Counted from the first letter of the stretch, positions 11,801 through 25,447 are shown. The stretch: 64,000 nucleotides of DNA from Auanema rhodensis (GCA_964057225.1 OZ059894.1:17638476-17702475); one strand, 5' to 3'. The notes: generated by a model not told the origin, from the letters alone. Translations and numbers: made by a program.

Positions 11801-14800
11801 TTGCTTGGAAAATGTAGAAAAAGCATTGAATTTCCTCCGCGAACAGCATGTACATCTTGAAAATCTGGGTTCCCACGATATTGTTGATGGAAGCCCACGT
11901 CTTACCCTAGGTCTCATTTGGACCATTATTCTTCGATTCCAGGTACTTTATCAGTATTTTGAAGATATTCACCTTGGTATTGCTTATAGATTCAAGATAT
12001 CACCTTCGAGGATGCTGATAACCATGAGACACGCAGTGCTAAGGAAGCTTTACTTCTTTGGTGTCAAATGAAAACTGCTGGTTATCCGAATGTCAATGTC
12101 CGAAACTTCACAACTAGGTATAATCTGATCTATTTCTTTCTTGTAAAACCATATTCAATCTTACAGTTGGCGTGACGGTTTGGCATTTAATGCCCTTATC
12201 CACAAACATAGGTGCGATTTGGTTGATTATGAGAATCTGCAGAAGTCTAATGCCCTCTTCAATTTGCAAAATGCATTTGATGTTGCTGAGCAACAACTTG
12301 GTCTTTCAAAGTTTTTGGATGCTGAAGGTATAATGATGTAAATCATATGAATCAAATGTATATTTGGATCATTTTCAGATATCAATGTCGATCAGCCTGA
12401 CGAGAAATCTATTATTACCTATGTTGTCACATACTATCACTATTTCAATAAGATGAAACATGAGAACATCCAAGGAAAACGTATTGGAAAAGTTATTAAC
12501 GAACTTATGGAAAATGAAGAACGAATTAACAAATATGAAACGATCTCCTCAGATCTATTAGATTGGATTAAGCAGACTATTGAGAAACTTAACGATAGAA
12601 CATTCTCTAATTCACTTCAAGGAGTTCAAGAACAATTAGCTCAATTCAACACATATAGAACACAAGAAAAGCCTCCCAAGTAAAAAATTTTATTATATTA
12701 ATGATTATGCTAACTATTATTTTATTTTTTAGATTTGAGGAAAAAGGTGAACTTGAAGTTCTATTATTCACTCTTCAGTCAGCTATGAGAGCTAATAATC
12801 AAAGACCTTATGTTCCACGTGAAGGAAAACTAATTGGAGATATCAATCGAGTAAGTTTTCATTGTATTCAATTTTATTATAATTTGTTTATCTAGGCTTG
12901 GGAAGCTCTTGAGAAAGCCGAACACGAGCGTGAACTTGCCCTCAAAGAGGAACTAATCCGTCAAGAAAAGCTGGAACAGCTTGCCGCCCGTTTCAACAGA
13001 AAGGCTGAGATGAGAGAAACATGGCTGACTGAAAACCAACGGCTTGTTAGCCAAGATAACTTCGGATCTGATCTGGCTAGTGTTGAGGCTGCTACCAAGA
13101 AGCATGAAGCCATTGAAACTGATATATACGCTTATGAAGAGCGTGTCCAAGCTGTTATTGCCGTTGCTGGAGAACTTGAAGCTGAGAATTACCATGCTAT
13201 GGCTGATATTAATGCCCGAAAGGATAACGTTGTCCAATTATGGAATTATTTAGTTCAACTTTTACTGGCCCGACGTGTCCGCCTAGAGCTTTCCATGGCT
13301 ATTCAACGTGTGTTCCACGATATGCTTCTTACCCTCGATCTCATGGATGATATCAAGTCTCGTCTCTTATCCGACGATCTTGGAGTTCATCTTATGGATG
13401 TTGAAGATCTTCTCCAGAAGCATTCTCTCCTTGAGTCTGATATTAATATCATCGGAGATCGTGTACGTAACGCTGTTGGCCAAGCCGAACGTTTCAAGTC
13501 ACCTGAAGGACCTGATGGCAGCAAGTACTTCCCAGTCGAGCCTTCAGTTGTTGAAGAGCGCTCGTCTATTCTCCAATCCCGTTATCAAGAACTTTTGGAG
13601 TTGGCTGCTCAACGCAAGCACCGTTTGGAAGACAATCGCCGTCTTTGCCAATTCTGGTGGGATGTCGCTGAGTTGGAACAAGGCATCAAGGAGCAAGAAC
13701 AAGTTCTTTCTTCCTCAGATACCGGAAAGGACATTGTTACAGTCTCTCATCTCTTGGCTAAGCATAAGAATGCAGAGAACAACTTGGCTCAACTTGAGAA
13801 GAGTCTGGATAACCTTGATAAGGACGGACACACACTTGTTCAAGAAAACATTCCTGGATCTGATAACATTCCTCCAAGACTTGATCAAATTCGAGAGTAC
13901 ATTGGCAAGCTCAAAGATCTCGCTGTCTTGCGACGCAACCGCCTATCCGGTGGAGTGGATTACTATCAATTCTTCACTGATGCTGATGATGTTGATGCTT
14001 ACTTACTCGATACTCTTCGTGTTGTCAGCTCAGATGATGTTGGTAAAGACGAAGGAACTGTTCAACTTCTTCTTCGTAAACACGATGATGTTAGTGAGGA
14101 GCTTCAAGTCTTCGACGAGCACATCAAGCAGCTCTACCAAAAAGTCGATGCTTTACCTGTTGATGCCCGTGAACACCCAGATATCCGGGATCGTTTGGAT
14201 ATGACTTTGAAACGTAAGACCGATTTGGAAAATCTTGCTCAACTCCGAAAGCAACGCCTTATCGATGCTTTATCTCTCTACAAACTGTATGCTGATGCCG
14301 ACAGCGTTGAAGCATGGATCGATGAGAAGGGTAAACTTCTTGCTACTCTTGTTCCTGGCCAAGATTTAGAAGAAGTCGAGATCATGAAGCACCGTTTCGA
14401 GACTTTAGAGCAAGACATGAACAACCAAGAAGCAAAGGTTGCCACTGTCAACGAGTTGGCCCGTCAACTTCTTCATGTCGAACATCCCAACTCCGAGGAC
14501 ATCCTGCATCGTCAAAACAAGCTCAATGCACGCTGGGCTCAACTCCGCGATATGGTGGATCAGAAACGTGCCGAGTTGGATCGTGCTCACCGTCTCGAGA
14601 CTTTCCGTATCGATTGCCAAGAAACTGTTACCTGGATCGAAGACAAGACACGTGTTTTGGAGGATTCCGACGCTCTTACCAACGATTTGTCTGGTGTTAT
14701 GAAGCTTCAACGTCGTCTATCCATGATGGAGCGCGATTTGGGAGCTATCCAAGCCAAACTCGACTCTCTTCACAAAGAGGCTGACTCTATCGAGCGTGAA

Positions 14801-17800
14801 CGTCCATCTGAAGCTCATGCTATCCGCGAAGATATCAAGCGTATTCATCACGTAAGTATTTTCAATTCAATATTGGTTTTTATGTTATTTCTTTTTAGGT
14901 TTGGGATATCCTCAACAAGAAGGTGCGTGAGCATGAAGCTAAGCTCGATGAAGCTGGAGATCTCCAACGATTCCTCCGCGATTTGGATCACTTCCAAGCC
15001 TGGCTCACTGCCACCCAACGTCAAGTTGCTTCTGAAGACGAACCCCAATCATTGGCTGAAGCTGAACAACTTCTTAACCAGCATGCTTCTATCCGTGAGG
15101 AAATCGATGGATATGCCGAGGATTACCGCAAGATGCGAGCTATGGGCGATCGCGTAACCCAAGATCAAACCGATCCTCAGTACATGTTCTTACGTCAACG
15201 TCTTGTTGGTCTTCAAGAAGGATGGGATGAGTTGCAATCCATGTGGAATAACCGTCAACACTTGCTCAGCCAAGGACTCAACCTTCAAATGTTCCTTCGT
15301 GATGCTAAGCAAGCCGAAGTTATGCTGTCTCAACAAGAGAACTTTATGACCAAGGATGAAGTCCCAAGTAGCTTGGAGCAAGCCGAGAATGTTCTCAAGA
15401 GATTCCAGGTAATATCGTTTTGAATAACTTTTTTTTAATTTTAATCTTACAGGATTTCATGACAACTATGGATGCCAACGACGAGAAAATTCGTGCCGTC
15501 GGTATGTTTGGAGATCAGCTTTGCCAAGACGGTCACTATGCTGCCGATAAGATCCACAAGAAGGCTCGTAACATCGAAGAACGCCGTGAAGCAAACCGCG
15601 ACAAGGCTAAGGATATGCTTGCTAAACTTAAAGATGCTCAATCTCTTCAACAATTCTTGTCTGATTGCGAAGAATTGCGTGAATGGATCGAGGAGAAGAT
15701 GATCCGTGCCCAAGACGAGACCTACAGAGATGCCAAGACCATCACCTCCAAATTTGTTCGCCACCAAGCCTTCCAAAGTGAGCTTCAAGCTAACAAGGAA
15801 CGCTTGGATCAGCTCCGCCAAGCTGCCATCCACCTTGAGGAAGATAAACCTGAGTTCCAAGGAACCATTGATCCTCAGATCTGCGAATTGGCTACCCAAT
15901 GGGAACAATTGGAGAAAACTACTGTAGAGAAGGGACAAAAGTTGTTCGATGCCAACCGTCAACAACTTTATGTTCAATCTATTGCTGATATGAAGGAATG
16001 GGCTACTCAACTCGAAAAGGAAATGGTCCGCGACGATCCTGCTGCCGACCTCACTACCGTAAACGTGGCTATGCAGAAGCAGCATCTCATCGAGACCGAG
16101 ATGATCAAGAAGGCTCAGCACATCGACGAACTCAAGGAAATGGAACCTCAATTGGAAGAGATGCATCCAGATGAGTTGGAAGACATCCGTGCTCACCGTT
16201 TGGCCATCCAAGAACAACTCCAACGTCTCCAAGCGCCACTCGAAGACCGTCGTCGTCATTTGGAACGCAAGAAGGCTGCATTCCAATTTGGTCGCGATGT
16301 CGACGACGAATTGGATTGGATCCAAGATCGTCTGTTGGCTTCTCGCAACACCCAGCTTGGAGAGAGTCTTCCAGATTGTCACAGGTAACTAGATAAACTA
16401 GCAAGAACACCTAATTACATGCCTTTTCAGACTACAAAAGAATGCTCAATTACTATCCAACGAAATCGACAACCACGAGCTCTGGATCAACAGAATTTGC
16501 GACAACGGACGTGCCCTTATCGAAGGCGGCCATGAAAATTCTGGTGCCTTCCAACTTCGTATTGCTGAACTCAACAATGCATGGCAGGAGTTGAAGGATG
16601 CTCTTAGGGAGCGCAAAGCCAAGTACGTTTACTTTCATGAAATGAAGATGTGCACTTTGATTTTGATGGTTTGCATCAAAGAAATTAAGTGTAGTTAGCT
16701 TAAAGAATGATGAATGATGATGATTCTAATGTATATTTCATTTAATTCTATTTGTTCTTCTCGTCATTATCATCTTTTCTTCATGTATTCATATTGATTT
16801 CATCTGACAACATTGAAAGAATATTTGTGAATACAATAAGAATGAAATGTTAAAGTTATCATCATCATCATCATCATCAGTGTACAAGATATCATTAGTG
16901 TTGAAATGAAATATAACAAATCATGATTTGATTTGTTTCTTATCATAACTACTGACCCTATTCCGGTTTTTTACTTTTTTTTGTTCTTTTCAACCATCTC
17001 CCCTCCCAACGTTCTAAATTCGTTTATATTCTATTCCTATAGAAGAATTCAAACTGTTAAGAAACAAGGTTCGAAGTCAAAAACTTTTTAATTGCTTTTT
17101 CTCAAACCTAGGCTTATTTATCTTTTTTCAGTCTTGCTGAATCTGAGAAGGCTCACCAATTCTTGTATGATTGTGGTGAGGCTGAGGCTTGGATGAGTGA
17201 GCAGGAACTCTACATGATGCAAGATGAACGTGGCAAAGACGAATTTTCTACCAAGAATCAAATCAAGAAGCACGAACGTCTTCAGCAAGAGATTGACAAA
17301 TTCGCTGACACCATCCGCGATTTGGCCAACAAAGCTCAGAAGTTTGTTGATGAGAAGAGTCCATTGAGTGATCAAATCATCCTCCGACAAGCCCAAATCG
17401 AGAAGTTGTATGCTGGACTTCAAGATCTATCCAAGGAACGCAAGAAGAGACTCGAAGAAACTCTTGAACTTTATGCTCTTCATCGTGAAATTGATGACTT
17501 ATTGCAATGGATCGCCGATAAGGAGGTAGGATTATATCAAATATTCATGATTATACTTACATTGTTTCAATCTATTTAGGTTGTTGCTGGAAGTCAAGAA
17601 AATGGACAGGATTACGAACATGTACAGATGCTTCAAGAACGATTCCAACAATTTGCCCGAGATACCGAAGTTATTGGAGCTGATCGGGTTGCCAAGGCTA
17701 ATGACGGTTGCGATGCAGTATGTTTCGAACATCTTTTTCTCTTTTCTAATATGAATCATTTCAGTTAATTGCTGCTGGACACACTGATGCCCCAACCATT

Positions 17801-19332
17801 GCTCTCTGGAAAGACAGTCTCAATGAGGCCTGGGAAAATCTCCTGGAACTTATCGACACTCGCGCCCAGATGCTGGAATCCAGCCGCCTTCTTCATAAGT
17901 TCTTCCACGATTGTCGCGACTGTCTTTCTCGCATCATCGAGAAGACACACAGCATGCCTGAAGAACTTGGACGCGACTCTTCCAGCGTGGGAGCCTTGGC
18001 TCGCAAGCATGCCAATTTCCTTACCGACATCGAAGCCATTGGAGAACAAGTTGCTCAAATCGAACGAGATGCTGGTTCCCTCCGAGATGGATATGCAGGA
18101 GAAAAGGCTATGGAAATTGCCACCCGTGAAAGTGAAGTTGTCAAGGCCTGGAGACATCTTAGAGCCAGCTGTGACGTCCGTACCTCTCGCTTACACGATA
18201 CCAACGACTTATTCCGTTTCATTAACATGGTCCGCGACTTGTTATTGTGGATGGATGAGGTTAAGAGAGAGATGAGCACCCAAGAACGACCGAAAGACGT
18301 CAGTGGTGTTGAATTGCTTATGAACAACCATCAAAGCCTCAAGGTATATCTTATATAAGTTACAATATTTTTCTAATTTTTTAATTTTAGGCTGAAATTG
18401 ATGCCCGTGAAGAGAATTTCAACAACTGTATTTCTCTTGGACGTGACCTGTTGAACAGGCGGCACTATGCTTCAACTGAGATCGAAAAGAAGCTGATCAA
18501 ATTGACAACCGAAAGAGCCGAAATGATGAGACGATGGGAAGACCGTTGGGAATATCTTCAACTCAGTAAGTGGAAGATCGTTTTTTCCATGCTTGAGCAC
18601 ATTTCTCGTTAATAATATAAAAAATTTCAGTTCTCGAGGTTTACCAGTTCGCTCGCGATGCTGCTGTTGCCGAGGCTTGGCTTATGGCTCAAGAACCATA
18701 TCTTCTATCTCGTGAATACGGTAGAAACCTTGAAGAGACAATTGCTTTCATCAAGAAGCACGAAGCCTTCGAGAAGTCTGCCCAAGCACAAGAAGAAAGA
18801 TTCTTGGCACTAGAGAAATTGACCACCGTAAGTTGATACACATTTCCTTGAACATTTAACAATTAATGTGTCGATAACTAGTATAACTAGATAACATTAT
18901 TCAAAAATTTTTTTGACTTATGTTGATCCTCTTGAGTTAGTCTTTCTATTGTTTGCTTAATCGTCATTTTGCGGCATTCGCGACACGTTTTAGTGAGATG
19001 TTTATAAGATTTACGCTGTACTTATATATTCTTTTGAAAACATTGGGTTTCAGTACGAATTGAAAGAACGACAACGGGAAGAAGAAGAGACCCATCCTCG
19101 TGGATACGTAGGCTCCCCCTCCAGATCTCAGCCCCACGAAACCACCTTTGCAACGGATCAAGACGGTACGTCCATTTCATTATTACCTACTATCCATTCC
19201 CATATCTTTTACCTGCAAAGTAAAGCAGAATAACCTACCGTACTCTTTGTGACAATAGCTTTTTTTTGAAATGATATTGTGTTATGCTTATCGTTGTTAG
19301 TTGAATAGTTAATCGAAAAGGACATAATTTAC

Positions 19333-19363
<31 letters not shown>

Positions 19364-20480
19364 CTCTGCATGAATTTGATTTGCTGTGTAGTACCTTTGT
19401 CGTTTTTACAGAATTCAATATGACCCTAAGCAGTATGGATAGTGGAGCAGCTAAATCAAGTACATTGGGTCAGGCTTTAATCTTAACAGTTTATTATTTT
19501 TCTGATTTGGATGTAACATGTCTAATGGTTCACCCTTAGCTTGTTTAATCACAAAATCTTTTTTTTTTGAAATAGTGTCAGTTTTGTCTTGTTAGTGTTG
19601 TGTTGTTTAGATCGTAGTCGGTTATCATCGGAGCCTTCCGGCTGGAGGATGAGTCTTGCTCGAACTGCCAAGTTTGATTCCAAGGATGCTCGTGGTATGA
19701 ATATGTTTTTGATAGTCGTTTTTATGCATAAGCTATTGTCTCCTTTGTTAATTCAATGTGTTTTAAGTGAAATTTATTCAATTTTCAAGAAAATATTCAA
19801 TATAATTCTTATTATTTTATAATTTTAGGCACTAAATCCGGAGATGCGTTCGAAGGTGTTTTAATACGAAAACATACCTATGAAGCATTAGACCGTAAAT
19901 CTGCTAACCGATCGTGGGAGAAGTTGTTTGCCGTCTTACGGGGTAGTGAACTTTCCTTCTTCAAGGATTCCAAACATAGGTAAGTCATTTTATATTAAAA
20001 TTCTCGCAATCATTCAGAGATTTGTGTGTGAATCAACATTTTCTGTGTTGAGCCACTCAAATCAACTCAAAAAATACGAAATAAGCATCTGGTGTTTACA
20101 GAGATGATGGAGCAACGTTCCACAACGAGCCCGCTCTTTCATTGGCCGGTTGTTCTGTCACCATAGCTCAAGACTATTCAAAGAAGAAGAACGTGTTGTC
20201 TTTACGACTACCAGTTGGAGCCGAATTCCTCTTGCAATGTGCTGACGATGTAAGTCCTTGTTTTTAACCTTTTCGGCTAATCAGTGGTCAATGATTTATA
20301 TAAACATTGAATGTATTTTCATTTTCATTTTTTCAGAACGATCTTCAACGATGGTTAACCGAATTACAAGTCGCTACAGGTCAGTCACAACTTGAGGAGG
20401 CTTCCAGATCTCAGACACTACCTGAGGGATCACAAGCAAAGGCGAAGAAGGGTGGCTTCTTCTCTAGGAGTAAGAAGTAA
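8821..20480 (+). CDS. unc-70: Beta-spectrin (UNC-70 type), complete, 22 coding exons
   Basis: Cytoskeletal beta-spectrin, which pairs with alpha-spectrin and crosslinks actin under the plasma membrane. Exons: 8821-8944, 11570-11721, 11769-11942, 11990-12117, 12167-12327, 12379-12679, 12733-12850, 12896-14851, 14899-15408, 15453-16384, 16431-16622, 17132-17525, 17580-17717, 17765-18343, 18391-18565, 18631-18827, 19054-19165, 19412-19468, 19611-19694, 19829-19979, 20102-20249, 20337-20480. Together they encode 2308 residues: a short N-terminus ([10 protein letters not shown]), two calponin-homology actin-binding domains (about 48-155 and 165-270), a long array of spectrin repeats (about 300-2075), a Ser/charged linker, a PH domain (about 2165-2275) and a Lys-rich end (FFSRSKK). 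Length and sequence agree with recalled C. elegans UNC-70. All junctions keep frame. The first intron (2.6 kb) holds an alternative first exon. The large exons use many C-ending codons, which suggests strong expression. Confidence 0.97.
10020..10572 (+). CDS. unc-70: Alternative first coding exon of beta-spectrin
   Basis: An open exon inside the first intron of unc-70. It ends in the same phase (one base left over) as the normal first exon, so it can join directly to the exon at 11570. From ATG 10020 it encodes 184 residues: a basic start ([16 protein letters not shown]), then Ser/Thr/Pro/Glu-rich and probably disordered sequence, then YRIKRLK before the junction. The normal exon ends SRIKALA before the same DERENVQKK sequence, so the RIK-L junction motif is shared. 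The frame is open back to an ATG at 9900, but the composition changes at 10020 and the second ATG looks better. The resulting isoform would be 2451 residues and would need its own promoter at about 9.6-9.9 kb. Confidence 0.75.
10884..10955. repeat. GA microsatellite in unc-70 intron 1
   Basis: An imperfect GA/GAAA/GATA tract lying between the alternative first exon and exon 2. Confidence 0.9.
16623..17131 (+). other. Longer unc-70 intron with ATC repeat
   Basis: A 509-nt intron, ten times the usual length here. It carries a perfect ATC trinucleotide run at 16858-16879 and no coding-like frame. Confidence 0.8.
19335..19363. repeat. CAT trinucleotide repeat in an unc-70 intron
   Basis: A perfect CAT/ATC array just upstream of the small exon at 19412. 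Confidence 0.9.
19412..19468 (+). other. unc-70: Symmetrical small exon in the unc-70 linker
   Basis: A 57-nt exon entering and leaving in phase 1, so skipping it preserves the frame. It adds 19 Ser/Thr-rich residues ([19 protein letters not shown]) between the last spectrin repeat and the PH domain. Its donor (GTCAGG) is weak, which fits facultative inclusion. Confidence 0.6.
19611..19694 (+). other. unc-70: Second symmetrical exon in the unc-70 linker
   Basis: An 84-nt phase 1-1 exon encoding 28 residues with basic and Ser-rich stretches ([18 protein letters not shown]). Exons 17 and 20 also meet in phase 1, so either or both linker exons could be skipped without breaking the protein. Confidence 0.65.
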
Positions 20481-20588
20481 ATCCAACTATAAAATCCAAC
20501 TCAGTGAATCAACCAGAGAGTCGTCCCTTAGTCTCAATATAACGTGATTATTATTCTATTTTATTATTCTGAATGCTTAAGTGAAAAA

Positions 20589-20599
20589 AATAAAATAAA
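20589..20599 (+). terminator. unc-70 poly(A) signals
   Basis: Two overlapping AATAAA hexamers lie 110-120 nt after the stop codon; another is near 20684. This is the likely 3' end of the spectrin transcript. Confidence 0.7.
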
Positions 20600-21123
20600 G
20601 AATTGTTATAAATTTCAATAAGTTTTGTATTTTTTATAAAACGCAAACCAGACTAGGTGATTTCGAAAATTGTAAATGCACTTTAATAAAAATTTGAAAA
20701 TTTTCCTTGTCTTTAGTTTTTTTTATTCTTAATTATACTAATTATGTTGAATAATAATATTAAGATAAAGATATACAAGGGTGTCTAGTGGGTGTACGAG
20801 TCTGAGGTTCATCGCGAAAGACTGTAAACTAAAGTCTAAACATCTAAATTCAAGAAGAAAAAAGAGAATATATTATTATTTATTATTAAAAATTTATATT
20901 TTCTTTTAAGAAAAATAAGAAAAAGTATATTAAAACAAAAAAAAACAATTGAAATCCGTAATAATATAATTGATATGTTATAATATATGATATGATTAAT
21001 ATAATTAATTAATTAATGATTATATAAATAAAAATGTTGAAATATTTTCAAAATTAATTAATATAATTAATTATAAAATATTAAAAATTTTAATGAAAAA
21101 ATAAAATTATAATTAAAGTAATA
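20600..21123. other. Short tail-to-tail spacer
   Basis: AT-rich DNA between the 3' ends of unc-70 and the G alpha gene. It contains only AT-rich filler and possible poly(A) signals for both strands. Confidence 0.7.
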
Positions 21124-23103
21124 TTAATATAATCCACATCCTTTAAGTTTTGATGAAATTATTGTATCCAAAACACTATCGAGTACAAATTGAACCTGCA
21201 AATACAAAAACAAAATAAAATTAATAACAATAAAAATATTTTTTTCTTTGGATAACCTTCTTTACATCCTTTAGCTTATGTTGGAGAATAGTGCATATAC
21301 TATATACATATGTATATGCTCAAAGTTGGGCATACAAACTTGAAACTTTTCATATGAAATCTCAACCTCAAGCTAATTTAAAGTTATTAATTTTGATATA
21401 TTGAAACGATTATTACTCATATAGATCTATTAATACATTTTCTAATTAAATCTTTTGTTTTCTTCAGTTTTTAAAAAAGAAAATTAATTAAAAATGAGAA
21501 CCTGCTCAGTATCTGTTGCACAAGTATGATGACAATATATAGATTTATCTGGGTTTGCATTAGCTTCAATATACTTTCGTTCTATATATGACGAAGCTTC
21601 ATCGTATGTTTCTGAGCCTTAATCAGATTCATTACAAGAATGAACAAAATGATTCTGTTCTTTACCATTATAATTAGGAAAAGCTAATTTTAATGATTTT
21701 GAAGCACCAATTTTCTGCTTGAATAGATCTTTTTTATTCAAAAATAATATAACAGACGTATTAATAAAATATTTGTTGTTAATAACTTGTCGAAAAAGTT
21801 GTAATGATTCTTGCATTCGATTCTATAAGATAATGATTTTTAAAAAATAAAAATTTAATTGGAAACATACTGTAGTATTATCTTCCATTAAAACTTGATC
21901 ATATTCACTTAATGAAGCAACATAGATTAATGCTTTAACATCATCGAAACAATGAATCCATTTTTTTCTTTGAGATCTCTGGCCACCAACATCAAAAACT
22001 CTAAAAATCAGATATGAATAACAATTAGATATTTAAAAAATACTATTTTATAAAATTAATATTATATTTACTATATATCATAAATAAATATGTATATATG
22101 TAGTTTTGTCTTGATATACAAATAATATACAAAATAGCCAATAAAGGTAGCAGAAAACACAGAAAAATTAGTAAAAAACAAATTAAAAAAGTAATTTTTT
22201 TAATATTCATTTCGGTTATTACCTCCAAATTTTATTTTTCATAATAAAAGAAACAGCAATAACACCCATTGTTGCCATTCGAACATGTAAAATATCTTGT
22301 TCTGTTGGTATATAATCAGAATCATGTATTCGATCAAGATTATCAAAAAAACTAAAAATGAAAAGTAAATACAAAAAAAACCAAAGAAATATATGAAAAT
22401 ACTATTTAGCTGAATCATGTAAATAATATTCATCTCTCCTTATATAAGCTGTTTGAACTCCTTCATCATTCCATAAATGTTTAATAGCTCTTAAGATTAT
22501 ATGATATACATACGTATGTTTTATATAATTTTAAAATATTTAAAAAAAAGAAAACTAACAGATACATAGTTTCAGTTAATGGTTGATCTTCAACTTTTGT
22601 TTCAATAATTTTATTTATATATAAAGCATGAACCTTAATATTTTAAATTTTAAAAATTTCAAATTTCAAATCAAAAACCTCATTTTCAGGTAATTGAAAT
22701 TTGATATTTAACATTTCCATTCCTTCTAAGATAGAACCCATACATTGAACTAAATTTACAGTTATATTGGAACGTCCCAAATTAATATCTTCTTGTGTAA
22801 AACCATTATCATGTATTATTCTTAAAATATAATTATTTCAATATTCAATTAATATAAAACTAACTTCATTTGTTTTAATATTGTACTTTTCCCACTGTCA
22901 CCAGCACCTTAAATATTAATTATTATTAATTAAATATATTTATTTTTAATTTTAATTAAATTAAAAAAGAAATATATATATATATTACCCAAAAGTAATA
23001 ATCTTATAACTGAATCTTCTTTTTTCCTATCTGAGTCAATAACAGCATTAATCTTTCGATTACGTTTATACATCTCAGCTTGAGCTGAATCACAGTTACC
23101 CAT
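21124..23103 (-). CDS. Heterotrimeric G-protein alpha subunit, Gi/o-type C-terminus
   Basis: GTP-binding alpha subunit that couples seven-helix receptors to effectors at the inner plasma membrane. Exons, 5' to 3' on the minus strand: 23103-22989, 22907-22865, 22820-22679, 22633-22560, 22489-22403, 22351-22223, 22000-21871, 21822-21666, 21617-21502, 21195-21124. They encode 354 residues, the normal length. The start is MGNC, giving Gly2 for myristoylation and Cys4 for palmitoylation. The P-loop is GAGDSGKST (about 39-47), with Asp where nearly all G alphas have Glu. Switch I has VRMATMGV, switch [18 protein letters not shown] and TCATDT bind guanine. The end is KGCGLY, with the Cys at -4 that pertussis toxin modifies in Gi/o proteins. 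The odd switch residues and lack of a close recalled match suggest a divergent nematode-specific GPA, not GOA-1 itself. Confidence 0.95.
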
Positions 23104-25438
23104 TTCTATAACATTATCAGAACTAAGTATGTTTCACATTTAAAAATATTAAAAAATTATCCTTAAACGAAAAAAAAAAACATTTTTTTCATAAAAATTC
23201 GATTATTTTCCTGATTGAAATGTTGAAAGAAAAGTTTTTTTATAGGTTATTAATATTTAATTATTAGTAATATAATATATAATTTAAAAGAATATAAATT
23301 AATTTTTTTAATATAAAAATAAATTTCGAATATATATTTGAAGAATAAAAGGAAAAATCTCTTCTTTGTAACATTTATGAATAACTCTCAAACGTTTTCA
23401 AACGGAAACAAAAAATTATAATTATTCTTTTAAAAAAATTAAAAAATAAAAGAAAATAAGCAAATAAATAATTCTTTCTTATAGAATTCTAAAAGAAAAA
23501 GTAATATTTTCAAAAGAAATTGCAAATAATGAATTGATAAGTATAAAGAATCTGAGATTAAAATTCATTTACATAGATGTATGTACATATACGTATTTTA
23601 TAATATTATTTTAGAAAATACACATTTTTTTTTAAAAAAGAAAAAATAATTTTATAAATATAATTTATAATAAATAATAATAAATATATTAATTTAATCA
23701 ACAATATTCATTTTATTCAGAACATCTTTCTACATGAACTCACTATAGGTATAGTAAAATATATCATACGACGAAGTATTCGTTGCTTGGCTACCAAATT
23801 AAGTTGAAAATTTGACCAACAGTTCTCTCTCCCTCTCAATCTCTCTCTCACAAACCCTCTCTCTCAATCCCTCTCTCTAAATCTCTCTCTATTATCCATT
23901 TTTTCGCTCATTCTCTGTCATATATGTATGTATGTATATATGCATAAATATAATATACATATAGTATAGTATATACATATGATATATACATTCGTATATC
24001 TTTTTTTCTTATTTTCTCTCAATTTACTTTCTTCTTAATCATATTCTTTTTCTTATTTAATTTCAATGGAATTACTTGATAAATAAATAATTTTAGTGAT
24101 CAAACAATTGATTTATGATTTACAATTCAAAATACATTTATATAATCAAATATTATATAATTATACTTATAATAATTATAATTTTCACATATTTTTATTT
24201 AATTTTTGTAATTTAAAGTAATTATATTACTTTAATTTATTTTTTTTATGTTTTTTATATATTAACTTCAGATTAATTTCAGGAAATCATGCTAAAAATA
24301 TGTTTGATGACGCAATCATATAAAATTAATTAAATACATTTCTTACTACGTTTTTTATAATTTAATTTATAAATATTTATAAACTTTATATTGTTTTTTT
24401 TTAATTTTATATCATCTTAAGCATTTAGCATGTCAATATTTGTAGATACAAGCATACATATGTACATAGATTCAATTTTTAAAATATTTATTATTATTAA
24501 GAAGAACAGTTTTTAATTTTTATTATTATTTTAAAATAAGAATAAATTTTATTTCCAAATGTTTTATTAAACTCAATATTATTTCGAATAATACATTCAA
24601 AACTTCAATTTTCTATATGAAGTTACAATAATCATAATATTTCCTGTGAAAATATATTTTAGTACGACATTTTCAAATTATATAAATGATTATTAAAAAT
24701 AATTTATGTATTTCAAATATTATCTAATAAATCTTTCTATTTATCTATCTTTCTATCTATGTATCTTTGAAAAAAATGTAATAAATGTGAGTAGAAATGA
24801 TAAAAATAAAAAAAAAAGAAACATTGAGTAATAAAGAGAGAGATAGAGAGAGAGAAATGAAAAAGATTAAAAGAATACGTGGGAGGTTAGGGAAATGGTG
24901 AGATAGGAGTTGAAATTACATTGAAAAGAATATGTATATGGTCAGATAAACTTGAAAATGAAAAAGGTGTTTAGTCTTTAACATCTTATCTCATGTTATC
25001 TTATGACGATTCTCACATGAATGTACACATATACATACATGTATGAATGATTACATACAATACATACATTTTACTATTTCTATTATTAACTTTATTTTAA
25101 TTTATTATTTTATTAAAAATAATTATATTATTACTAATATGTTTATATATATATTTTTATAATTAAATATAAAAGTTTTATATTAAATTTAAAGATAAAT
25201 TAAAAAATAATATTATTATGGAATACTTAATTCTATAACACTATCATATTTGTTTATTTGTTTACTTGTTTATTTATTAAGTTATATAATAAATAAGTGA
25301 TAAGATAGGTCATATATTGTTCTTAGTTTATAATCAACTTCTTCTGTTTTCAATCTCTATATAATATATAAAATTTATAATTTATAATATACTTTTAATA
25401 TATATATATATATATATATTATAATTTATTTATATTTT
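23104..25438. other. Divergent promoter region between G alpha and caveolin
   Basis: About 2.3 kb of very AT-rich DNA shared by two genes transcribed away from each other. A TAG acceptor sits at 23106-23108 on the minus strand, two bases before the G alpha ATG. CT-rich patches occur near 23820-23900. No coding-like frame is present. Confidence 0.65.
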
Positions 25439-25440
25439 AG
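25439..25440 (+). other. 3' splice acceptor before the caveolin start
   Basis: TATTTTAG ends at 25440, seven bases before the ATG. This is the position expected for a spliced-leader acceptor. Confidence 0.55.
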
Positions 25441-25447
25441 TAATATA

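Noticed and set aside
13308..14204. 298-codon plus-strand frame
   Set aside because: It is an out-of-frame shadow inside the 1956-nt spectrin exon.
15447..16382. 311-codon frame on the minus strand
   Set aside because: It is the exact antisense of unc-70 exon 10; strong codon bias in the spectrin exon keeps the opposite strand open.
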